Assembly: GCA_003223245.1 (NCBI GenBank)
Contig: QHYI01000138.1
Coordinates: 1-64,000 of the forward strand
Origin: Acidobacteriota bacterium
GTDB lineage: Bacteria > Acidobacteriota > Terriglobia > Acidiferrales > UBA7541
Direction of reading: 5' to 3'
DNA: 64,000 nt
Shown here: positions 1 through 6,597 of the stretch, piece after piece
Numbering within the stretch: the first letter of the stretch is position 1
Layout of the letters: every line of letters begins with the position of its first letter
Notes under the pieces: generated by a model
Databases searched by the model: none
What the model saw: only the letters and a program-made list of their open reading frames with translations
Told to the model about the DNA's origin: nothing
Program-made: the position numbers and the translations under genes

Positions 1-205
1 GCCAGAACACAGGAAAAGGCATGGACGCGGAGCATGTGGTCGGTCCAATGACGGGGCGGGGAGAAGCGAATGCAGTAGGGATCTTTCATCTCTCGGAAGG
101 CTCGCTCGATGTGATGTTGGCCGCGATAGCCAAAGATGATTTGCTCGTCGGTGAGATCGGTGCGATCGGTGAACAAAATCCTTTTGCCCAGAACACGATT
201 TTGGG
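1..205 (-). mobile_element. Transposase C-terminal fragment, IS1634/IS4-like, cut by window edge
   Basis: Reading the minus strand leftwards from about 205 to base 1 gives a continuous peptide containing GKRILFTDRTDLTDEQI, then GYRGQHHIERAFREMKD and HWTDHMLRVHAFSCVL. The order 'LFTD..LT.EQII..YR.QH.IE.AFR.MKD' followed by 'HWTD..LRVHAF' is the C-terminal catalytic region (with the DDE glutamate in IERAF) of IS4-superfamily transposases of the IS1634 type, recognised from memory. No intact N-terminal part is visible to the right, so the element is either truncated at about 205-230 or enters another frame there. The far end lies outside the window. Confidence 0.72.
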
Positions 206-214
206 AGTACCGCC

Positions 215-361
215 GTCGCCGCTCTGGTAAACATCTTAGCCGTGTTCTTCGCATACTCTTTTCGATGGAACCCACCCTTCATTGTGTGGAGCATCATGAC
301 AGGATTTTGGCTGATGGTCGTCTTTATCGCGGCTCAGAAATTTGTGACCAGCCAGCGCAGC
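215..361 (+). other. Hydrophobic open-frame fragment, possible 3' end of a lost membrane gene
   Basis: One plus-strand frame reads through a hydrophobic stretch (VAALVNILAVFFAYSF, then IMTGFWLMVVFIAA) and stops at 361. It would make two transmembrane helices, but there is no start codon with a ribosome site. It lies between the transposase fragment and the defence-gene remnant. I do not recognise it; it may be a leftover of a small membrane gene interrupted by the transposon, or chance. Confidence 0.25.
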
Positions 362-377
362 GGATAGGCCGGCGCCG

Positions 378-815
378 CAGTTCCAGATTACGACGGGTGA
401 GGAAGAAATCGCGGCGATCGAACAAGCTATCGGTCTGCCTGACTTGCTGCAGCCCGTCAGGGAACATTTGAATCAAGCTCTGAAGCTCTTGTCTGACAGG
501 AAGAAGCCGGATTACAGGAATTCCATTAAGGAGTCGATATCGGCGGTCGAGTCCCTGAGCAAGATAATCTCGAAACAGGATAAAGCTACGCTTGGCCCTG
601 CTCTTAACGCGGTGGAGAAATCGACTGCTGCATCCCGTCTTGAAAGAGGCATTTCAGAAACTCTTCGACTACACAAGCGATGCCCAGGCATTCGGCATGC
701 GCTGATGGACGAGCCTACGCTTGATGTTGAAGACGCGAAGTTCATGCTGGTTTCGTGCTCCGCGTTCAGAAACTACCTGGTGGTGAAGGCAAAAAAGTTG
801 GGAGTTCCGATTTAA
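378..815 (+). pseudogene. Frameshifted remnant of an AbiJ/HEPN-like abortive-infection protein (C-terminal part)
   Basis: The frame from about 378 encodes EEEIAAIEQAI, KKPDYRNSIKESISAVESL and DKATLGPAL. After about 625 the conserved sequence continues one frame over as HPVLKEAFQKLFDYTSDAQ, then returns at about 687 to the first frame as GIRHALMDEPTLDVEDAKF and MLVSCSAFRNYL, ending at 815. Joined, this matches my memory of the C-terminal region of AbiJ-type abortive-infection proteins, whose helical HEPN-like end carries the GIRHAL.DEP and DAKFMLV.CSAF signatures. The N-terminal half is missing and two compensating frameshifts bracket about 60 bases, so no normal product is expected. Family assignment is from motif memory; the frameshifts are directly visible. 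Confidence 0.6.
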
Positions 816-1420
816 CCGCCACCAATCGTCATCCTGCGGCTTCGGCTCGAAACCGTGCGCTAACAGCCTCACGCCGGGAAAATAACTTGCGGGGCGAACT
901 GCGGGCCTGCAGGCTCGCAGAAACAGCAGGGAAACAGCAGGGGTATTAGTGGTTCTTATAGGGATAGTATAGACTTGAGTTGAGTCGTGCCTTCGCCAGT
1001 GGGTCGCAGCATGAAAAACTCGTGTTGGCCCGCAGGAAAAACTTGCGTTGGCTCAAGTACTGCGACAAGTATAAACATTGGCTGCCTTCGTCGGTTCAAA
1101 CGCTCAACCGCGACATCTCGGAATTTTGCGTCTCGCAGTTTCCTGCTTTTGGGGTTCCTGGGCCGCTGCGCGCGGGCCCTTCCTCCTGCTGCGGCATAAC
1201 CCCCTTGTAACGCGGCTTTTCGCCCAGAACCGGTTTCTGCGGCCTTTTACCTCACAATTCACGTCCATTAGAATCAATCGATTACGACCAGAACCATGTG
1301 GCCCGTCACTTGCCTTTACCCACCTGGGAGCCTCGGGCGCGCGGGAACCGTCCTCCACCCTTTCCGAATCGTATTTGCAATCAGGCAGCGCTCCGGCTCA
1401 CTCCGCTCCAGGGGATGCCT
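816..1420. other. 600-base stretch without a supportable gene
   Basis: Several overlapping short open frames exist on both strands, but none has a ribosome site, a recognisable motif or a codon pattern like the neighbours. No tRNA-like fold or terminator was seen. It is probably the decayed upstream flank of the next gene together with the tail of the defence-gene remnant. Confidence 0.4.
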
Positions 1421-1903
1421 ATGAGACCATATCGAGACATTGCTACGATCGCGGTCCTGCAAGTCGTCTGTTTCTCCGTTCTAGGCCATTTTGAGCCTCA
1501 ATTCTTTCTCCTTCATCTCTGTCAGACCATCATCTACATGGCGATCCTGATCCTGCTTTTTTACATGGAGGATCGCTGGGCTTACATGATTGGCATGCTC
1601 GCTCCTGTTGCTTGGCTCGGCATGGTGTTCGCTACCGGGCTGCTTGGCGGAGCAGCGCGCCAGGTTCTGCGCCTCACCCGGGGCGAAGGCGTAAGCAACG
1701 ACGTCAGCTTCATCGCTGCCGTCTCTGCGCTTCTCTCCATCCTGATGATTGTCTTCTGCGCGCGGCACTGGAAGCGCGAATACTCAGGCCTCGGCAAAAC
1801 GGCCAGCACCTTCGCGATTAGCGTGGGCATTGTCGCGGCGTATTACGGAATCCTGGTGATTTGGTTTTGGAATTGGATTCCAAACCAGCTCGCTAATGGA
1901 TAA
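1421..1903 (+). CDS. Small four- to five-helix membrane protein of unknown function
   Basis: A 160-residue protein made mostly of hydrophobic helices: an N-terminal helix around IATIAVLQVVCFSVLG, a second around LCQTIIYMAILILLFY, a third through MIGMLAPVAWLGMVFATGL, a fourth at VSALLSILMIVFCARH and a last one near the C-terminus (VGIVAAYYGILVIWFW). The charged linker LTRGEGVSND separates the two halves. I chose the ATG at 1421 because an AGGGG sits about 7 bases upstream; a second ATG six bases earlier is possible. It resembles small conserved membrane proteins common in Acidobacteriota, with no known role. Two hairpin terminators follow it. Confidence 0.7.
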   Translation: MRPYRDIATIAVLQVVCFSVLGHFEPQFFLLHLCQTIIYMAILILLFYMEDRWAYMIGMLAPVAWLGMVFATGLLGGAARQVLRLTRGEGVSNDVSFIAAVSALLSILMIVFCARHWKREYSGLGKTASTFAISVGIVAAYYGILVIWFWNWIPNQLANG

Positions 1904-1938
1904 ATCGAAGACAACCCCAGTTTCGATTTGAACGGAAG

Positions 1939-1965
1939 GCCGGAGGAATTTCCTCTGGCTTTTTG
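1939..1965 (+). terminator. Rho-independent terminator after the small membrane gene
   Basis: A nine-base-pair stem (GCCGGAGGA with TCCTCTGGC, one G-U pair) with a three-base loop is followed at once by TTTTT, about 35 bases after the stop at 1903. This is a standard intrinsic terminator shape on the plus strand. Confidence 0.7.
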
Positions 1966-1991
1966 TTTCGTCGTGTGTCAGCTTTCGCTTG

Positions 1992-2030
1992 GGGAGTGTC
2001 TGGACAAACTGAGACACTCCCATTGTTTTT
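1992..2030 (+). terminator. Second hairpin terminator in tandem
   Basis: A perfect ten-base-pair stem (GGGAGTGTCT with AGACACTCCC) and a ten-base loop, then ATTGTTTTTC. It lies just downstream of the first terminator and just before the stop of the convergent barrel gene; on the minus strand no T-run follows, so it should act mainly on plus-strand transcripts. Confidence 0.6.
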
Positions 2031-2050
2031 CTTTCCCCTGGTCCGCTGAC

Positions 2051-2563
2051 TCACCAGGTGTAGACCAACCCCGCTTCGATCCGCGCGTTATTCTGCGTCG
2101 TGCCGCCGAAGTGCGTATACAAATAGTCGATCTGGATCAGGCGAAGGGAGAAGCGGTCATTATATTTATAGTTGAGTCCGCCCCCTAGGGTCATCGCGAA
2201 GCTATTAAACGATGGACCGTTGGTCCCCTCGTGCTGTCCGCCCAGGAGAAACTGTCCGAAAGGGTTCAACTTCCCGTAGCTCCGGTAGGTCACCCGCGGC
2301 CCGAACAGATAATTAACATCGTGGGCGGTTACGCCGGATGGCAACCCTGTTTCCTTGCAGAAACCGAAGTCGCCCACTCCGCCCAGCCAGTCGTTCAAGT
2401 TATAGGCTAGGTTGAGTCCGAGGCCGTGGCAGCCCCTGCCCGCGGGGTTCAAGTGCTCGTACTCGTACCCCACAAAAAACTCCGTCTTGGGTGCCGTTCC
2501 TTGCGCGCAAGCTGAACCTGCGGCAACGAACATAAGTACCCCTGCAATCAACAAGTTACGCAT
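2051..2563 (-). CDS. Exported small outer-membrane beta-barrel protein
   Basis: A 170-residue protein with a clear Sec signal peptide (MRNLLIAGVLMFVAAGSACA, cleaved before QG) followed by alternating short strands rich in Tyr, Phe and Gly: FFVGYEYEH, GLNLAYNLNDW, YLFGPRVTY, NPFGQFLLGG, FAMTLGGGLNYKY, LRLIQIDYLYTHF and RIEAGLVYTW. The last residue is aromatic (Trp), the usual signal for BAM insertion. Length and pattern fit the eight-stranded OmpA/OmpX-like barrel family common in Acidobacteriota. The specific role is unknown. It converges on the upstream membrane gene. Confidence 0.75.
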   Translation of the reverse strand: MRNLLIAGVLMFVAAGSACAQGTAPKTEFFVGYEYEHLNPAGRGCHGLGLNLAYNLNDWLGGVGDFGFCKETGLPSGVTAHDVNYLFGPRVTYRSYGKLNPFGQFLLGGQHEGTNGPSFNSFAMTLGGGLNYKYNDRFSLRLIQIDYLYTHFGGTTQNNARIEAGLVYTW

Positions 2564-2799
2564 TTCCCCTCCATGTATTTGTTTGAGTACTGGCTAACTT
2601 TACTTGGATTTACCTATTGCTACTGTTTAGGGTGCCGGGCCGCAAGACAAGGAAAGCACACCCCGTGTTTCCTAGGCTGCACCGGGCGGGAGGGCAGAGC
2701 ACCCAGGTCCCCAACCAGCTTACACTAACTTGCGCCGCCACAGTTCCACCACCACCCTTTGTATCGCTCCCCTTGTGAAAAACTTGGGCAGTCGGCCAT

Positions 2800-3285
2800 T
2801 TTCGATTTTCCAAATCCTCATCCCGAAACAATTCGCCCTGGCACTGGCGCTGCACTTAGACGAATCCACCGCTGCGCCTTCGCTTCCCCCATTTTCTCCA
2901 CAAACGTCTGCCGGAACATGCGAATCCAGCTCTCCAGCTCTCGTTCGCCCTCTTCCAGCACCGTCGGCCGGTCAAAAAGGGTCGCTTGCCGCACTTCCAG
3001 GCCGTGCCGCTCGAGCATTCCCGCATATATTCCGCCACACTCGGGTAAAACCACGGGCTCACTCCGTCCGGTGGCCGCGTTCCCAATGCCGTGAACGCTC
3101 GCTGAAATCCCGCCACCAGCTTTTGGATGTTGCCCTTGCCGCCAAACTCCGCCACGAACCCTCCGCCGGGCTTGCCTACGGAGGCAGGCTTCAACACGCG
3201 GGCCCCTCCCGCGATCACTTCCTATGCTCGGAAATCCAGTGCAGCGCAGCATTGGAAAACACCGCGTCAAATCCGACCGTCGCCG
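2800..3285 (-). pseudogene. Decayed SAM-dependent methyltransferase (trans-aconitate methyltransferase-like)
   Basis: Minus-strand pieces in three frames line up in the order of one class I methyltransferase: FDAVFSNAALHWISEH (motif after the SAM site), then ARVLKP...GGGFVAEFGGKGNI, FQRAFTALGTRPPDGVSPW and FYPSVAEY, then after a frameshift near 3030 GMLERHGLEVRQATLFDRP and LESWIRMFRQTFVEKM, then after another shift near 2860 CQGELFRDED. FSNAALHW and RVLKPGG are hallmark motifs of the Tam-like group. The SAM-binding N-terminus (DIGCGDG) could not be found. An 18-base palindromic insertion splits LKP from GGG. Clearly non-functional as written. Confidence 0.65.
3173..3186. repeat. Short palindromic insertion inside the methyltransferase remnant
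   Basis: TGCCT-ACGG-AGGCA forms a five-base stem. Around it 18 bases appear inserted into the codons for the conserved RVLKPGGG motif, leaving it in frame as LKP-ASVGKP-GGG. The 13-base core TTGCCTACGGAGG recurs on the minus strand at 16233-16245, directly in front of the GcvT-like start codon. This may be a small dispersed repeat; two copies are too few to prove it. Confidence 0.4.
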
Positions 3286-3518
3286 CTGCTCGTCACGCCC
3301 ACCTCGCCTGCCGCGTCCGCCTTATCCGTTCCGCCCGCACGGCCTGTAGGGTCGGTCTTCTGCCTGCCCTGAGCGCCAAACCGCACAAGTCGGTCACCGC
3401 GAATCCCCGCGGCTTCTGCGGGGTGAGGGCGCGGCTTTTCGCTTTGTTCTGTGGCTTGATGGCGCTTGGTTTCCTGCGCAGCATCTGCCTGGAACTGCAG
3501 CTGCCGCGCAGGAAGGTT

Positions 3519-4259
3519 TTACTTGGCGTCGAGTTCTTTCAGCAGAGATTTCCCTTTGCGAAACCATGGCCGTTCGCGGCGCTGCATGTAGCGAGGCAAG
3601 GTGCGTTTTTTTGCAAGGAGTTTTTGCGCCCACTCGCGAGCTTCGCCGGGACGGTTCGCGGTTTTCAGGAAAGTCGCGTAGTTGTAGAGCGTTTCGGGCG
3701 TCGTAGAGATTTGCGTCACTTCGGTGAAGAGCGGCTCGGCGCGGTCCAACTGTCCCGTGCGCGCGTAAGCGTCCGCAAGCAATCCCGCGGCGCGGTAATA
3801 ATCGAATTTACGGTTAGCCGTGACCACATGTTCGAGGTCGGGAATCGCGGCGGCGAGATCGTTCATCGCCAGCGAGCATTGGGCGCGTGAATAAAACGTG
3901 TAGATGGAATCGCTGCGCGCGGAAATTGCGTTGGTGAAGGCTTCGCGGCCCTTAGCGTACTGGCCTTGGTCTTTGTAAAGTTCGCCCAGCTCTTCGAAAT
4001 TGGCGGCGGAAGGATTATCGACGATATCGCTTTCGACTTTTTGGATGCGCGACCGGCGCCCGAATCCCTCGACGGTGTCGCGGAGGAGACCCAGGTCGGG
4101 AAGCATTTCCGCGAAAATGTACACACTGGCACCGAGGAAACCACCGAAGAAAATGATGAAGAACCAATAGCTCTCCGGGCGGCGTCGCAGGAAATGCAGA
4201 ATCGCCAGGATCTGCAAGAGGAAGCCCCACGAGGGAAAAAGATGTCGTAGCTCCGACAT
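3519..4259 (-). CDS. Membrane-anchored tetratricopeptide-repeat protein
   Basis: A 246-residue protein. The first 60 residues hold two hydrophobic segments (FPSWGFLLQILAILHFL and YWFFIIFFGGFLGASVYIFAEML) in the style of phospholipase-D-nuclease N-terminal-like membrane anchors. The rest contains TPR-like helix pairs: AANFEELGELYKDQGQYAKG, a following DSIYTFYSRAQCSLAMNDLA, FDYYRAAGLLADAYARTGQL and ETLYNYATFLKTANRPGEA. TPRs mediate protein contacts; the partner is unknown. I start at 4259 (MSELRHLF) because an AGGGGA lies upstream and the longer form adds a poor N-terminus. Its neighbour upstream is a divergent sialidase-like gene. Confidence 0.75.
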   Translation of the reverse strand: MSELRHLFPSWGFLLQILAILHFLRRRPESYWFFIIFFGGFLGASVYIFAEMLPDLGLLRDTVEGFGRRSRIQKVESDIVDNPSAANFEELGELYKDQGQYAKGREAFTNAISARSDSIYTFYSRAQCSLAMNDLAAAIPDLEHVVTANRKFDYYRAAGLLADAYARTGQLDRAEPLFTEVTQISTTPETLYNYATFLKTANRPGEAREWAQKLLAKKRTLPRYMQRRERPWFRKGKSLLKELDAK

Positions 4260-4393
4260 GGACGATTTGTCCCCTGGCCAGGCTCGAGCAATCCCCACCA
4301 GCCAGGAACAGCATCGCTTGGTTTTTGGCGGCGGTCAAACGAAACGTCGGCGTCGGTGTGCAAGTTATTGGCGGCTGGCGTCCACTTCTCAAC

Positions 4394-4422
4394 TTGACTT
4401 CGACGGTTATGAGAAGTAAGAA
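4394..4422 (+). promoter_or_regulatory. Possible sigma-70-like promoter for the sialidase-like gene
   Basis: TTGACT, 17 bases, TAAGAA, about 50 bases before the ATG at 4474. The -35 element is good and the -10 is weak, so this is tentative. Confidence 0.3.
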
Positions 4423-4473
4423 AAAGACGCCCCGCAAGCTTTACCCCTCGAAGTTCGGAGCCAGGAGACGTCC

Positions 4474-5973
4474 ATGAATCTTATTCCCAAGGTTGCTCTC
4501 GTAAGTGCAGCTTGTCTTGTCTTTTCGAGTCAAATTTCGGCGCAGAACTCGTCAACGCACAATCCCACCTGGTGGGCGAAATACCAATATCTGTCGCAAA
4601 ACGGCACATCGCCAGGTGGCGGTCCGGGTTCGTCGCTGACGGTGGGCAGCAACGTTGACGTTTCCAATGAGTGCGGCCCGCAGAGTGAAACCTACATTAC
4701 GCTTAATCCAGCGTCCACCAAGTCTCTGGCGGCAGGATCGAATGAAATTTTCCGCGATTCCATGCGCGGGTATTTTTCGAGCGATGGTGGATCCAACTGG
4801 GGCGGCGTCGACTTGCCGCTTCCACCGCCGCTGCAGGGCACGAACGACGCGCGCTTCGGTTCTGATCCCTCGCTCGCGTTCGATTCGCGGGGGAACCTGT
4901 TTTACAGCTACATCGTGGTGTTCTTCGGCGGAGGGAACGGCATCGATGGCACGGAGATGGCGGTGGCGCGTTCGACCGACGGCGGGAAAAGCTATCCGCA
5001 GATGACGCAGTTTGCGTTTCAGAGCGGGGGCAATCATTTCAATGACAAGCCGATGATCACCGCGGATACGAATATTACTAGTCCGTTTCGCGATCACGTC
5101 TATGTGGCGTGGGATGCCGCTTCCGGGGGAAGCGCCACCGCGGGAGGAATCCACGTGGCGCGTTCAGCGGATTTAGGAGCGTCCTTTACGCTTGCCCGCG
5201 TAGACAATCCTTCAGGGCCGGGGCAAGGAATTGGCGCGGTCCCATTCGTAGGGCCGAATGGCGAAGCTTATGTAGCGTGGAACGATTACAAAAACAATCT
5301 CATTGCGTTCAATCGCTCGTTTGACGGCGGCGTGACGTGGGATACGCAACGCACGATTTCCACGAAGACGGCGGCGTTTGATGTGGGCCTTCCTGCCGAA
5401 CGGTTCCGCCGCGCGCTGGTTTACCCCGCATGTGACGCGGACCGGTCAAACGGCCCGAATCGCGGCCGGCTGTATTGCTCGTGGATGGATCTCACGCCTG
5501 CGGGCGTCACCGACATTTTTGTTTCTTTCTCTGATGATCGTGGAACGACCTGGAGCCCTCCGCAGCCCGCGACAGACCAATTCACACAGCCGGTGGATCG
5601 CTTCAATCAAGGGCTTGCAGTGGATGCAGTGACCGGCGATGTGAATCTGTCCTTCTACGACACACGCAACGACACAACGGGATTCCGCTACATGACAGAT
5701 ACGTATTTCACGCAGTCGGTCGACGGCGGGGTGACCTTTCGTTCGCCGAACGTTCGCGTAAGCTCCGCCAGTTCGAATGAGCACGATTGCAACGGCCTAT
5801 TTCCTTGTCCGGCGATTGACTATGGTAATCAGCAGGGCGATTACGAAGGGCTGGCGTCGCGCGGCGGCGTTTCGCATCCCATTTGGACCGACAGCCGATT
5901 GCAACTGCAATCCGCCTCGGGGTGCCGCACAAATCTTTTGATGGAGGAAGTGTTCACCGCTATCGTCAAGTAA
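4474..5973 (+). CDS. Secreted sialidase/BNR-repeat beta-propeller protein
   Basis: A 499-residue protein with a Sec signal peptide (cleavage after SSQISA) and several Asp-box motifs of the form S.DGG..W: YFSSDGGSNW near residue 105, RSTDGGKSY, RSFDGGVTW, SFSDDRGTTW and QSVDGGVTF. Asp-boxes mark the blades of six-bladed propellers of the sialidase superfamily. The catalytic Arg triad of true sialidases is not obvious, so an enzymatic role cannot be claimed; many acidobacterial relatives are simply called exo-alpha-sialidase or hypothetical. The start has an AGGAGA ribosome site 7 bases upstream. It is probably periplasmic or extracellular, acting alone as a single-gene unit. Confidence 0.75.
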   Translation: MNLIPKVALVSAACLVFSSQISAQNSSTHNPTWWAKYQYLSQNGTSPGGGPGSSLTVGSNVDVSNECGPQSETYITLNPASTKSLAAGSNEIFRDSMRGYFSSDGGSNWGGVDLPLPPPLQGTNDARFGSDPSLAFDSRGNLFYSYIVVFFGGGNGIDGTEMAVARSTDGGKSYPQMTQFAFQSGGNHFNDKPMITADTNITSPFRDHVYVAWDAASGGSATAGGIHVARSADLGASFTLARVDNPSGPGQGIGAVPFVGPNGEAYVAWNDYKNNLIAFNRSFDGGVTWDTQRTISTKTAAFDVGLPAERFRRALVYPACDADRSNGPNRGRLYCSWMDLTPAGVTDIFVSFSDDRGTTWSPPQPATDQFTQPVDRFNQGLAVDAVTGDVNLSFYDTRNDTTGFRYMTDTYFTQSVDGGVTFRSPNVRVSSASSNEHDCNGLFPCPAIDYGNQQGDYEGLASRGGVSHPIWTDSRLQLQSASGCRTNLLMEEVFTAIVK

Positions 5974-6003
5974 CGGCGCGAAGCTGAGGTATGATGAACC
6001 GTA

Positions 6004-6597
6004 GTGAACCCGCTCCAGACGTTAAGCCTCGCGCTCGGCGCCGGATTCTCTTCCGGGTTGAATGTCTACGCCACGGTGGCAACGCTGGGGTTGCTCGAAC
6101 GCTATAGCGTAATTCATCTCCCGGCATCGCTGTGGGCGCTGACGAATCCTTGGGTCATTGGGGTTGCGGCCGCGCTGTATGCGGCCGAGTTCATCGCCGA
6201 CAAAATCCAATACTTCGATACGATGTGGGACTTCATTCACACATTCATACGGCCGCCCGCGGCGGCCTTTCTTGCGTATGCCGCAGCGGGAGGAGCGGGA
6301 GCAGCCTGGCGCTGGGGAGCGGCGCTGCTTGCCTGCGGTGTCGCGCTGACTTCGCATGGAACGAAGGCGAGCACGCGGGCGGCGGTCAATCTAAGCCCGG
6401 AGCCATTCAGCAACTGGACATTGAGTTTTGGCGAGGACATTTTCGCGGTCTGGCTGTCGTGGCTGGCCAGCGTTCATCCCGTCGCCACAGTGATTTTTGT
6501 CGCGATGCTATTGGTGCTTTGCGTGTTTTTGATCTACCACCTGTTTCGCTTCGCGCGGCGCGCGATCGACCGAATGCTGGACTACTACTTCAGGTAA
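6004..6597 (+). CDS. DUF4126 family membrane protein
   Basis: A 197-residue integral membrane protein starting at GTG (MNPLQTLSLALGAGFSSGLNVY). The GFSSGLNVYATVATLGLL opening, the segment DKIQYFDTMWDFIHTFIRPP and the later THGTKASTRAAVNLSPEP-like region are typical of DUF4126, a widespread bacterial family with five or six helices and no settled function. The ATG pair just upstream is in another frame, so GTG is the only start that keeps the family N-terminus. The last 13 bases, including the stop, overlap the end of the convergent S9 peptidase gene. Confidence 0.82.
   Translation: MNPLQTLSLALGAGFSSGLNVYATVATLGLLERYSVIHLPASLWALTNPWVIGVAAALYAAEFIADKIQYFDTMWDFIHTFIRPPAAAFLAYAAAGGAGAAWRWGAALLACGVALTSHGTKASTRAAVNLSPEPFSNWTLSFGEDIFAVWLSWLASVHPVATVIFVAMLLVLCVFLIYHLFRFARRAIDRMLDYYFR

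Noticed and set aside
816-900. Possible tRNA-like fold (GGCTTCGGCTCGAAACC)
   Set aside because: No acceptor stem or anticodon arm can be built around it on either strand.
2730-3890. Plus-strand open frame of 386 codons
   Set aside because: It is antisense to the methyltransferase relic and the TPR gene, rich in Arg/Ala/Ser without motifs, and lacks a ribosome site.
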